DNA of 13,142 nucleotides from the NCBI GenBank assembly GCA_007118445.1, contig SKRP01000061.1, positions 1-13,142 of the forward strand, given 5' to 3'. The notes under the pieces are model-generated. The model had not been told where the DNA came from and searched no databases. It was given only the letters and a program-made list of their open reading frames with translations. Below are positions 1 to 6,522 of the stretch, piece by piece. The stretch is from Natronohydrobacter sp. GTDB lineage: Bacteria > Pseudomonadota > Alphaproteobacteria > Rhodobacterales > Rhodobacteraceae. The translations under genes and the position numbers were made by a program. The stretch's first letter is position 1; the number at the start of each line of letters is the position of its first letter.

Positions 1-30
1 ATGTTTGCCCATGTTTGCCCATGTTTGCCC
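1..30. repeat. 10-bp tandem repeat, three perfect copies
   Basis: The unit ATGTTTGCCC occurs three times head to tail with no mismatch, starting at the first base of the window, so the array may continue to the left. The sequence then passes directly into unrelated DNA (CGTCGAACG). A 10-bp unit is not a multiple of 3, so it would cycle through all frames if translated. Its function is unknown. It could be a slippage-prone intergenic repeat or the edge of an assembly break. Confidence 0.8.
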
Positions 31-214
31 CGTCGAACGAGTGCCAGATCATAGCGGGTTTCCAGCCTGATATCGGTCTTGAACATGGGCGGATGCCATG
101 AGTGCTGGAAAACCTTGCGATCCGTGAGTTATGTCGGTCCCGTGCATCTGTGCCGCCGGCCTTCTGGTGCCGAGGGTGCGTGACGGTTTCCGTCATTGGC
201 GAGGTCGGATCGTT
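31..214. other. Stretch downstream of ttcA without a supported gene
   Basis: No gene can be supported between the tandem repeat and the ttcA stop codon. A minus-strand reading frame opens with ATG at position 86 and stays open to the window edge through the repeat, starting MFKTDIRLETRYDLALVRR. It has no Shine-Dalgarno sequence ahead of it and no recognised family. A plus-strand frame entering from the left edge stays open to about position 100, ending in GLEHGRMP. Either could be the end of a real gene outside the window. I also see no convincing hairpin plus T-tract terminator for the ttcA operon here. Confidence 0.4.
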
Positions 215-1081
215 TCAGCAGCCCGTTGACCCTGGCACAGGTTTGGCCTGCTCTGCGACGGCATCGGTGCTCAGGCTTAGAAAATCGAACAGCGCCGGGT
301 CGGGCAGATGCGAGGGCCGCACATTCATCAGCGCGCGAAACATCACATTGCGCCGTCCGGGGCTGCGCCTTTCCCATTCGTTCAGCAGCGCCTTGACCTG
401 CATCCGCTGCAACCCGTCCTGCGATCCGCAGAGGTCACAGGGAATGATCGGGTAGTTCATGGCTTTGGCGAAACGGTCGCAATCCTCCTCGGCCACGAAA
501 GCCAGCGGGCGGTAGACGAACAGATCGCCTTCCTCGTTCACCAGCTTCGGCGGCATCGTGGCCAGCCGCCCGCCATGGAACAGGTTCATGAAGAAGGTTT
601 CCAGCAGGTCATCGCGGTGATGGCCTAGCACCACGGCGCTGCAGCCTTCCTCGCGCGCGATGCGATACAGGTTCCCGCGCCGCAGTCGCGAGCACAGCGC
701 GCAATAGGTCCGGCCCTGCGGCACCTTGTCCATGACAATCGAATAGGTGTCCTGATATTCGATCCGGTGCGGCACCGCCATCTTCGTCAGAAACTCGGGC
801 AGCACTGTCGCAGGGAAACCCGGCTGCCCCTGATCCAGATTGCAGGCCAGCAATTCAACCGGCAACAACCCGCGCCATTGCAGCTCGATCAGGGCCGCGA
901 GCAGCGTATAGCTGTCCTTGCCGCCCGAGAGGCACACCAGCCAGCGCGCGCCCGGCTCGACCATACCATATTGGTCGATCACCGCGCGGGTTTCGCGGAT
1001 GATGCGCTTGCGCAGCTTGCGGAATTCGGTTGTGTCCGGGGCATTTTGCAGGATCAGGGGCAGGTCTGTGTCATCAAGCAT
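215..1081 (-). CDS. ttcA: tRNA 2-thiocytidine(32) synthetase TtcA-type PP-loop ATPase
   Basis: Predicted cytoplasmic enzyme that thiolates cytidine 32 in certain tRNAs, using ATP to adenylate the base and a [4Fe-4S] cluster. With the start at 1081 it has 288 residues (E. coli TtcA about 311). The PP-loop SGGKDS lies at residues 52-57. The cysteine pair C127-x-x-C130 in YCALCSRLRRG and C215-x-x-C218 in PCDLCGS are where the family binds its cluster. GHHRDDLLETFF at 153-164 is another family block. The reading frame is open upstream to 1240, but ATG 1081 is preferred because it overlaps the end of yidD by 8 nt (ATGCTTGA), indicating translational coupling. An in-frame ATG at 1114 is an alternative. 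No strong Shine-Dalgarno sequence is visible at either start. It is the last gene of the rpmH operon seen in this window. Confidence 0.9.
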   Translation of the reverse strand: MLDDTDLPLILQNAPDTTEFRKLRKRIIRETRAVIDQYGMVEPGARWLVCLSGGKDSYTLLAALIELQWRGLLPVELLACNLDQGQPGFPATVLPEFLTKMAVPHRIEYQDTYSIVMDKVPQGRTYCALCSRLRRGNLYRIAREEGCSAVVLGHHRDDLLETFFMNLFHGGRLATMPPKLVNEEGDLFVYRPLAFVAEEDCDRFAKAMNYPIIPCDLCGSQDGLQRMQVKALLNEWERRSPGRRNVMFRALMNVRPSHLPDPALFDFLSLSTDAVAEQAKPVPGSTGC

Positions 1082-1346
1082 CGCGTTGGTCTTTTCTGCA
1101 GCACTGCGCGTCATGGGCCGGGTCAGCGCCCGGCACAGGATCATAACCCGAATGCCCCCAGGGATGACAGCGCCCGATCCGCCGCGCCGCAAGCCAGCCG
1201 CCCTTGATCGCGCCATGCCGTTCCAGCGCTTCCAGAGCATAGGCTGAACAGGTCGGCTGATAGCGGCAGTTGAACCCGACCCAGGGGCTGAACACGATCC
1301 GGTAGAACCGTACAGGCAGCGCGAGAAGCCATGCTCCGGGTTTCAT
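1074..1346 (-). CDS. yidD: Membrane protein insertion efficiency factor YidD
   Basis: A small membrane-associated protein (90 residues) that assists YidC-dependent insertion of inner-membrane proteins. The sequence has the family's hydrophobic/amphipathic start (LLALPVRFYRIVFSPWVG, residues 7-24), the block CRYQPTCSAYALEALERHG (27-45), then GGWLAARRIGRCHPWG and GYDPVP (68-72), with the usual three cysteines at 27, 33 and 60. The start ATG at 1346 overlaps the rnpA stop as ATGA, so the two are probably translationally coupled. Sixteen in-frame codons upstream are not used because they lie inside rnpA and do not resemble the family. The C-terminal tail after residue 75 is poorly conserved in this family. 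It ends inside the start of ttcA. Confidence 0.93.
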   Translation of the reverse strand: MKPGAWLLALPVRFYRIVFSPWVGFNCRYQPTCSAYALEALERHGAIKGGWLAARRIGRCHPWGHSGYDPVPGADPAHDAQCCRKDQRDA

Positions 1347-1765
1347 TTTCCGCCCCCGTGCAGCTTGCGCAAAGCGCGTTCCAGATCCGCGCACATGGCC
1401 TTGAAATCATGGCTGACCGTCGCGCCGGGGCGCCCGATCAATACGTAATCCCAGCCTTCGCGCGCAGCCCCCGGCAGCACGGCCCGCGCCACTGCGCGCA
1501 ACCGGCGCTTGGCGCGGTTGCGTGTGACCGCATTGCCGACTTTCTTCGAGCAGGTATAGCCAATCCGTGCGCCGCAGGCTGTTTCTGCAATATCGCGCGC
1601 GCGGGCCTGCAGCAGAAAGGCCGGGCAGGGCACCCGCCGCGCTTTGGCCGCGCGCAGGAAATCCGTGCGGTTCTGTAGCGTCACAGGCATCGCGCATGAC
1701 AAAACCGCCGGGGCGTTTGTGGCCTCGGCGTCTTGCCTTGCCACATCTGCCCCCGGCGGTGTCAT
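1343..1765 (-). CDS. rnpA: Ribonuclease P protein component
   Basis: Protein subunit of RNase P, which together with the M1 RNA removes 5' leaders from pre-tRNAs. With the start at ATG 1765 it has 140 residues, in the normal range. The basic signature RNRAKRRLR lies at residues 82-90, in the helix that contacts the RNA. GYTCSKKVGNAV (69-80) and the C-terminal DYVLIGRPGA block also fit. The start is supported by AGAGGGA about 6 nt upstream. An N-terminal extension of about 25 residues before PVTLQNRTDFLRAAKA is common in alphaproteobacteria, and an internal ATG at 1690 is a weaker alternative. It lies 38 nt downstream of rpmH and overlaps yidD by 4 nt. Confidence 0.93.
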   Translation of the reverse strand: MTPPGADVARQDAEATNAPAVLSCAMPVTLQNRTDFLRAAKARRVPCPAFLLQARARDIAETACGARIGYTCSKKVGNAVTRNRAKRRLRAVARAVLPGAAREGWDYVLIGRPGATVSHDFKAMCADLERALRKLHGGGK

Positions 1766-1803
1766 CTCGCTTCCCTCTGGCCCGCGATTGCAGGCCATCG
1801 CGC

Positions 1804-1938
1804 TCAAGCCGACAGGTTCTTGCGGCCGATACGACGACGCGCGTTCACAATCTTGCGACCGGCCTTGGTGGCCATACGTGCGCGGAAACCATGGCGGCGC
1901 TTGCGGACCAGGTTGCTGGGCTGATAGGTGCGTTTCAT
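1804..1938 (-). CDS. rpmH: 50S ribosomal protein L34
   Basis: A 44-residue ribosomal protein of the large subunit. The translation begins MKRTYQPSNLVRKRRHGFRA and ends GRKNLSA, matching L34 almost throughout, with the typical run of Arg/Lys. The start ATG at 1938 is preceded by AAGGAAACGGAG, a good ribosome binding site. As in most bacteria it heads the operon containing rnpA, with rnpA 38 nt downstream. L34 is incorporated into the 50S subunit, and its position here couples ribosome and RNase P synthesis. Confidence 0.98.
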   Translation of the reverse strand: MKRTYQPSNLVRKRRHGFRARMATKAGRKIVNARRRIGRKNLSA

Positions 1939-2009
1939 CGCTCCGTTTCCTTACATTCGGGCGTGCACGCATCCTGCCGGATTCGGCCGCCTTGTCATTT
2001 CAAGCCCGC

Positions 2010-2038
2010 CGCTTACCTGCCTCCTGCGCGCAAGTCAA
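2010..2038 (-). promoter_or_regulatory. Candidate sigma-70 type promoter of the rpmH operon
   Basis: On the minus strand TTGACT (2038-2033) is followed after 17 nt by TAAGCG (2015-2010). The -35 box is good and the -10 box weak, as is frequent in GC-rich alphaproteobacteria. It lies about 70-100 nt before the rpmH start codon, leaving a leader of roughly 65 nt. The assignment is by inspection only. Confidence 0.45.
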
Positions 2039-2189
2039 TTCGCAATTCCCGGTTTCGCGCGACTGTGCGGGAACAGAGGCAGAAAAACCTGTCGCTGCAC
2101 CTGCCGCCGGATCAAGCCCATGTGAACAGGTTGAAACAGCTGAAACAACTGGCCATTCCCGGCGTAAGGTCCGATGAAGATGACAAAGC

Positions 2190-2199
2190 AGAGGTTTCC
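2190..2199 (+). promoter_or_regulatory. Ribosome binding site deciding a TTG start
   Basis: AGAGG at 2190-2194 stands 5 nt before the TTG at 2200. No in-frame ATG lies near the expected N-terminus of the membrane protein. The only other nearby start, GTG at 2122, lacks a Shine-Dalgarno sequence. This site therefore decides the start of the gene that follows. Confidence 0.6.
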
Positions 2200-2937
2200 T
2201 TGGACCATCACGACACAGCAGACAGAGCAACACGCTGGCGCCAGCGCCTGCCCGTTATCGTCATCGCGCTTGTCGCCATCCTGGGCGCGATCACCCTGCG
2301 CGATTTCCTGACGTTCGAATCCCTGCGCGATAATCGTGCGGCGCTCATTGCCTTTCGCGACTCGCATTACCTTTTGACTGCGCTGGCCTTTGTCGCGGCC
2401 TATATCGCCATTGTTGCGTTTTCCCTGCCAGGGGCGACGGCCGCCACGCTCACCGGCGGCTTCCTGTTCGGCGTCTTTCCCGGTGCGCTGTTCAATATCG
2501 TGGCTGCCACAATTGGCGCGGTCGCGATCTTCATGGCGGTGCGCGCAGGGTTCGGGCGGGCGATGTCGGCGAAGATCGACGCCAGTGACGGGCGCATCAA
2601 GCAGATCACAGAAGCAATCCGCGCCAATGAAGTGCCGGTGCTTTTCTCGCTGCGTCTGATGCCTGTGCTGCCGTTCTTCGTCATGAATGTCATCCCGGCG
2701 CTGATCGGGGTGCGTCTGCAGGTCTTTGCGGCCACCACGTTTTTCGGGATCATGCCGGGGGGCGCGATCTATACATGGGTCGGCGCAGGTCTGGGAGAGG
2801 TCTTTGCCCGCGATGAAACCCCCGATCTGGGCATCATCTTCGAGCCGCATATCATTGGCCCGCTGCTGGGTCTTGCCGCGCTGTCGCTGCTGCCGGTGAT
2901 CCTCAAACAGTTTCGCCGCAAGGAGGGCCAGCCATGA
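2200..2937 (+). CDS. TVP38/TMEM64 (DedA-superfamily) membrane protein
   Basis: Inner-membrane protein of 245 residues if started at TTG 2200, which matches the usual 220-250 of the TVP38/TMEM64 (SNARE-associated, VTT domain) family. A short hydrophilic N-terminus is followed by TM segments near residues 18-36 and 57-76, a re-entrant-like stretch 80-113 starting SLPGATAATLTGGFLFG, the block FSLRLMPVLPFFVMN (149-163) with the conserved Arg-x-x-Pro, FFGIMPGGAIYTWVGAGLG (181-199), and a last helix at 218-236. Family members are thought to act in lipid or small-molecule handling at the membrane, but the substrate of this one is unknown. Its stop overlaps the start of the flavoprotein gene (ATGA), so the two are probably made together. 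The frame is open far upstream (to 1567), but that part lies antisense to rnpA and rpmH and is not coding. Confidence 0.88.
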   Translation: MDHHDTADRATRWRQRLPVIVIALVAILGAITLRDFLTFESLRDNRAALIAFRDSHYLLTALAFVAAYIAIVAFSLPGATAATLTGGFLFGVFPGALFNIVAATIGAVAIFMAVRAGFGRAMSAKIDASDGRIKQITEAIRANEVPVLFSLRLMPVLPFFVMNVIPALIGVRLQVFAATTFFGIMPGGAIYTWVGAGLGEVFARDETPDLGIIFEPHIIGPLLGLAALSLLPVILKQFRRKEGQP

Positions 2938-4328
2938 CCCGCATCAAGACTGATATCTGCGTGATCGGGGGTGGCTCGGGCGGTCTATCAGTCGCGGCTG
3001 GCGCTGTGCAGATGGGCGCGCGTGTCGTGCTGGTGGAAGGGCACAAGATGGGCGGGGATTGTCTGAACTACGGCTGTGTGCCCTCGAAAGCGCTGCTGGC
3101 ACAGGCGAAAAGGGTCCATGCGCGTGGGGGCGATCCGACGCAAGCGGATTTCAAAGCTGCGATGGCGCATGTGAAAGCCACTATCGCCACGATTGAGCCG
3201 CATGATTCGGTCGAGCGTTTCGAGGGGCTGGGCGTGCAGGTCATTCAGGGCTTTGCGCGGTTCATCTCGCCCACCGAAATCGAGGTCGCAGGCCAGACCA
3301 TCACTGCCCGCCGCTTCGTCATCGCCACGGGCTCGCGCGCGATGGTGCCGCCGATTCCGGGGCTGGCGGATGTCCCTTACATGACCAATGAGACGCTCTT
3401 CGACCAGGCTGAGCGCCCCGGCCATCTGCTGATCATCGGTGCCGGTCCCATCGGGCTTGAAATGGCGCAGGCGCATCGGCGGTTGGGCGCGCGCGTGACA
3501 GTGATCGAAGGGACCAAGGCGCTGGGACGTGATGACCCCGAGGCCGCCGCTGTGGTGCTCGAACAGTTGCGCAGCGAGGGCGTCGAGATCGTCGAGGACG
3601 CGCAGGTCGAGCGCATCGGCGGGCATCCGGGCGCGCTGGAAGTGCAGGTCAGGGGCGGCACGATCTTCGCGGGCACGCATTTGCTGGTCGCGGTGGGGCG
3701 GGTGCCGAATCTCGAAAAACTCGATCTGGACCGCGCCGGGGTGAAGGCGGACCGCGCCGGGGTGAAGGTTGATGCGGGTCTGCGCAGCAGCAACAAACGC
3801 GTCTATGCCATCGGCGATGCCGCAGGGCAGGGGCAGTTTACCCATCTTGCGGGCTATCATGCGGGTGTCGTGATCCGCGCGATCCTGTTCGGCCTGCCCG
3901 CGAAAGCGCGCCATGACCATATCCCGCATGTGACCTATACCGATCCAGAGCTGGCGCAGATCGGCCTGTCCGAGGCAGAGGCCCGCAAGAAATTCGGTGC
4001 TGGCGTTTCTGTGCACCGGATCGGCTATGACCAGATTGACCGCGCCCAGGCCGAGGGACGCACCGAGGGATTCCTGACGCTCATTGCCGCGCGCGGGCGT
4101 CCTGTCGGTGTGACGGTCGTCGGCGCGCAGGCAGGCGAACTGATCGCGCCTTATGCGCTGGCCATGGCAAGCAATCTCAAGTTGAGTGCCATTGCCGGAA
4201 CTGTGTTGCCCTATCCGACATTGGCGGAAATCGGCAAACGCGCAGCAGGGGCCTATTTCTCGCCCAGACTGTTTGATAACATGAATGTGAAGCGCGCAGT
4301 AAGGCTGGTTCAGAGGTGGCTACCCTGA
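2934..4328 (+). CDS. MerA-like FAD/NAD(P)-dependent disulfide oxidoreductase
   Basis: Cytoplasmic flavoenzyme of 464 residues in the class I pyridine nucleotide-disulfide oxidoreductase family (lipoamide dehydrogenase, glutathione reductase, MerA). FAD is bound by GGGSGG (12-17), ATGS (131-134) and AIGD (292-295). The redox-active pair is C43/C48 in GGDCLNYGCVPSKAL. NAD(P)H is bound around GAGPIGLE (169-176). The dimerisation domain starts near residue 330. The C-terminal catalytic motif, HPTxxE in lipoamide dehydrogenase and glutathione reductase, reads YPTLAE (427-432), with Tyr in the His position as in MerA. The C-terminal vicinal cysteine pair and the N-terminal metal-binding domain of true mercuric reductases are absent (the protein ends RWLP), so mercury reduction is not supported and the substrate is unknown. 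A strong AAGGAGG precedes the ATG, which overlaps the TVP38 gene by 4 nt. Confidence 0.9.
   Translation: MTRIKTDICVIGGGSGGLSVAAGAVQMGARVVLVEGHKMGGDCLNYGCVPSKALLAQAKRVHARGGDPTQADFKAAMAHVKATIATIEPHDSVERFEGLGVQVIQGFARFISPTEIEVAGQTITARRFVIATGSRAMVPPIPGLADVPYMTNETLFDQAERPGHLLIIGAGPIGLEMAQAHRRLGARVTVIEGTKALGRDDPEAAAVVLEQLRSEGVEIVEDAQVERIGGHPGALEVQVRGGTIFAGTHLLVAVGRVPNLEKLDLDRAGVKADRAGVKVDAGLRSSNKRVYAIGDAAGQGQFTHLAGYHAGVVIRAILFGLPAKARHDHIPHVTYTDPELAQIGLSEAEARKKFGAGVSVHRIGYDQIDRAQAEGRTEGFLTLIAARGRPVGVTVVGAQAGELIAPYALAMASNLKLSAIAGTVLPYPTLAEIGKRAAGAYFSPRLFDNMNVKRAVRLVQRWLP
3728..3769 (+). repeat. 21-bp in-frame tandem repeat inside the flavoprotein gene
   Basis: GGACCGCGCCGGGGTGAAGG plus one base is repeated immediately (3728-3748 and 3749-3769), with 20 of 21 positions identical. 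It encodes two adjacent copies of DRAGVK (residues 267-272 and 274-279). The affected segment lies between the NAD domain and the second FAD-binding strand. Confidence 0.85.
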
Positions 4329-4350
4329 CCTGCGCAAGCTAGGTTGGGGC

Positions 4351-5748
4351 ATGATTTCGAGCAGTCTGTCAGCGCGGTTTCTCTGGCTTGTCGTCATCTT
4401 CGTGATGCTGGCAGAGATCCTTATCTTCGTGCCCTCGGTGGCGCGCTACCGCGAAGATTATCTGCTCGCGCGACTGGAGCGTGCGCAGATCGCGTCGCTG
4501 GCGCTTCTGGCCTCTGACGGGTCCATCGCGGGCGAACTGGCAGGCGAGTTGCTGGAAAACGCCGATGTGTTCAATGTGGTGCTGCGCCGCGATGCGGTGC
4601 GCGAGCTGATTCTGTCCTCGCCGATTCCCTCACAGATCGAGGCGACCTATGATCTGCGCGGGGCGGGCCTGTTTGCGCTTATGCGTGATGCGCTGGACGA
4701 AATGCGCCGCAGCGAGCCGCGTATCATCCGCGTTATCGGCGATCCGGTCCGCGAAGCCGGTTTGCTGATCGAGATCACGCTTGATACCGGGCGGCTGCAA
4801 CAGGAACTCTGGGAATACGGGAAACGGATCCTGCTGCTGTCGCTGGTGATTTCCGGGGTCACGGCCCTGCTGCTCTACCTGTCGATCCGTTTCTTTGTCG
4901 TGGCACCTATGCAGCGGGTGATCCGCTCCATGCAGGATTACGCCGAATCGCCGCAGGACGCGACGCGTATCCTGACTCCGAATTCCAGCATCCGCGAATT
5001 GCGCGAAGCCGAAGAAGCCCTGAACCGGATGCAGACCGACCTGACCGGCCTCTTGCGCCAGAAGGACCGTCTGGCGCAGTTGGGTGGGTCGGTCGCGCGG
5101 ATCAGCCATGACCTGCGCAACATGCTGACAACAGCCTCGATGCTGGCCGACCGGATGGAGATGAGCGACGATCCCAGTGTGAAACGCGCCGCCCCCAAGC
5201 TGGTGGGGTCGCTGTCGCGCGCGATCAATCTGTGCGAATCGACGCTGGCTTTCGGCAAGGCCGAAGAGCCGCCGCCGAAACTTGCGCCGCTGCGTCTGGC
5301 GGCGGTGATCGAGGATGTGGTCGAGAGCGAGAAACTCGCGGTGGCCGAGGGGGCCGAGGTCACCTTCCTGACCGATCTCGGCAAGGATCTGGTCCTGCGT
5401 GCCGATGGCGAGCAGATTTTTCGCGTGCTCAGCAATCTGGTGCGCAATGCCCGGCAGGCGATAGAAGCAACAAAGCAGCCCGGTGTCATCGAGATTCTTG
5501 CCAAACCCGCCATGCATGACTCGCAGAAAGGCATTGCGATCCGCATCGGCGACACCGGCCCCGGCCTGCCCGCCAAAGCGCGCGAACATCTGTTCGAGGC
5601 GTTTCAGGGCGGTGCGCGCAAGGGCGGGGTCGGTCTGGGTCTGGCGATTGCGGCAGAGCTGGTGCGCGGGCATGGCGGCAGGCTGGACCTGATCCGCAGC
5701 GATCAGGACGGCACCGAGTTCCGTATCTGGCTTCCGGCGGCTGAGTAG
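4351..5748 (+). CDS. Sensor histidine kinase, two transmembrane segments plus HAMP
   Basis: Membrane-bound two-component sensor of 465 residues. TM1 lies at about 10-30 and TM2 at about 158-184, enclosing a periplasmic domain of roughly 125 residues with no recognised fold. A HAMP-like linker (about 180-235) leads to the dimerisation/phosphoacceptor helix with ISHDLRNML, His253 being the predicted phosphorylated residue. The ATPase domain shows the N box (NLVRNARQAIE, 362-372), G1 DTGPGLP (401-407) and G2 GGVGLGLA (425-432). All catalytic boxes look intact. It starts 22 nt after the flavoprotein stop with GGTTGGGG upstream of the ATG, so it is probably co-transcribed. No response regulator is encoded nearby, which makes it an orphan kinase by position. 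The signal sensed cannot be read from the sequence. Redox state or envelope stress is a guess from its neighbours. Confidence 0.93.
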   Translation: MISSSLSARFLWLVVIFVMLAEILIFVPSVARYREDYLLARLERAQIASLALLASDGSIAGELAGELLENADVFNVVLRRDAVRELILSSPIPSQIEATYDLRGAGLFALMRDALDEMRRSEPRIIRVIGDPVREAGLLIEITLDTGRLQQELWEYGKRILLLSLVISGVTALLLYLSIRFFVVAPMQRVIRSMQDYAESPQDATRILTPNSSIRELREAEEALNRMQTDLTGLLRQKDRLAQLGGSVARISHDLRNMLTTASMLADRMEMSDDPSVKRAAPKLVGSLSRAINLCESTLAFGKAEEPPPKLAPLRLAAVIEDVVESEKLAVAEGAEVTFLTDLGKDLVLRADGEQIFRVLSNLVRNARQAIEATKQPGVIEILAKPAMHDSQKGIAIRIGDTGPGLPAKAREHLFEAFQGGARKGGVGLGLAIAAELVRGHGGRLDLIRSDQDGTEFRIWLPAAE

Positions 5749-5790
5749 CGGTTTTGTTGCATTAAGTTCACTCGGGGCGTGAAACCCCCC

Positions 5791-5819
5791 TTGCAATGCC
5801 GCGAGCAGGGCGATATGTG
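5791..5819 (+). promoter_or_regulatory. Candidate promoter of the tRNA-Arg gene
   Basis: TTGCAA (5791-5796), a 17-nt spacer and TATGTG (5814-5819) lie just ahead of the tRNA, so transcription would start only a few bases upstream of the mature 5' end at 5829. The spacing and both boxes fit a housekeeping sigma factor. Confidence 0.55.
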
Positions 5820-5828
5820 GCCCTCAAC

Positions 5829-5905
5829 GCGCCCGTAGCTCAGCTGGATAGAGCACCAGACTACGAATCTGGGGGTCAGAGGTTCGAATCCTTTCGGGCG
5901 CGCCA
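5829..5905 (+). tRNA. tRNA-Arg (anticodon ACG)
   Basis: The full cloverleaf can be drawn. The acceptor stem GCGCCCG pairs with CGGGCGC (5895-5901), followed by discriminator G and a gene-encoded CCA (5903-5905). The D stem is GCTC/GAGC, and the anticodon stem CCAGA/TCTGG has the loop CTACGAA. The T arm is AGAGG-TTCGAAT-CCTTT with one G-T pair. The anticodon at 5863-5865 is ACG, whose A34 is normally deaminated to inosine by TadA to read CGU, CGC and CGA. It is a single gene 80 nt after the kinase. No T-tract terminator was seen behind it. Positions 5906-6056 hold no gene. Confidence 0.97.
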
Positions 5906-6056
5906 TTCTCTTCTCAGGCATATGTCTGCGCTCCAAATCGGGCGCATGTCTCCTGTTCCTAGGCCCGATGGCGTTGCCCGCTGCAACCGTCCGGCATGAC
6001 CGTCAGGAATGGCTCGACCGGCGAAGGTCGGATTGCCAGCCCTTGCGAGCCAGGAC

Positions 6057-6500
6057 TCACCTGACCCGGCGCAGGGCCCGTTCCAGCGCATCCAGAAAGC
6101 GCGACCGGTCCGCTTTCGAGAAGCTTTTGCCGCCGCCCTGTCGAAACGGGTCTGCCGCGCGCAGATCGGCCATCAGATCACGCGTCGCCAGCGCTGCGCC
6201 GATATTCTCGGGCGTCAGGGCCTCACCTGTAGGTTTCAGCACCTGCGCGCCTGCCGTGACACAGCGATGCGCGAGCGGGATGTCACTTGTAATCACGATA
6301 TCGCCCGGCCCGGCGCGCGCGGCGATCCAGTCATCGGCGACATCCGGGCCTTCGGGCACGATCACCGTCTGAATCAGCGGATTGGACGAGGGGCGGATCC
6401 CCCCATTCGACACAATCATCATCGCCACCCGGTGGCGGGTGCCGACGCGCGCGACCTCGGCCTTGACCGGGCAGGCATCGGCATCGACATAGATCGTCAT
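6057..6500 (-). CDS. YaiI/YqxD (DUF188) family protein, PIN-like fold
   Basis: Protein of 147 residues in the UPF0178/DUF188 family, which is widespread and lacks an established biochemical role. Comparison with PIN/NYN nucleases suggests metal-dependent nuclease chemistry. The acidic positions of such an active site are visible in YVDADACPVK (D7, D9), GPDVADDWIA (D53, D56, D57) and TSDIPLA (D73). The C-terminal part contains FRQGGGKSFSKADRSRFLDALE, a usual family block. ATG 6500 is chosen over an upstream ATG at 6533 because AAGGAG stands 7 nt before it and the protein then begins MTIYVDADACPVK like its relatives. It starts 22 nt after the stop of the hydrolase gene and is likely its operon partner. 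Confidence 0.9.
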   Translation of the reverse strand: MTIYVDADACPVKAEVARVGTRHRVAMMIVSNGGIRPSSNPLIQTVIVPEGPDVADDWIAARAGPGDIVITSDIPLAHRCVTAGAQVLKPTGEALTPENIGAALATRDLMADLRAADPFRQGGGKSFSKADRSRFLDALERALRRVR

Positions 6501-6522
6501 GCGCGCGCTCCTTGCAGACGGG

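Noticed and set aside
2174..2320. ATG at 2174 as the start of a separate small gene or of the membrane protein
   Set aside because: It is out of frame with the TVP38 protein and gives only a short peptide without a family. TTG 2200 with AGAGG fits the membrane protein.
2934..4328. True mercuric reductase (merA) and a mercury resistance locus
   Set aside because: The C-terminal cysteine pair and N-terminal metal-binding domain are missing, and no merR/T/P genes are nearby.
4630..5796. Long minus-strand frame opposite the histidine kinase
   Set aside because: It is a mirror of GC-biased codons in an intact, recognisable kinase, with a His/Arg/Gln-rich composition and no family resemblance.
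5937..5969. Inverted repeat ATCGGGC/GCCCGAT after the tRNA as terminator
   Set aside because: The loop is 19 nt and no T-run follows, so it is not convincing as an intrinsic terminator.
5829..6056. tRNA-Arg 3' end as a phage or island attachment site
   Set aside because: There is no integrase, no direct repeat of the tRNA end and no change to foreign-looking DNA in the window.
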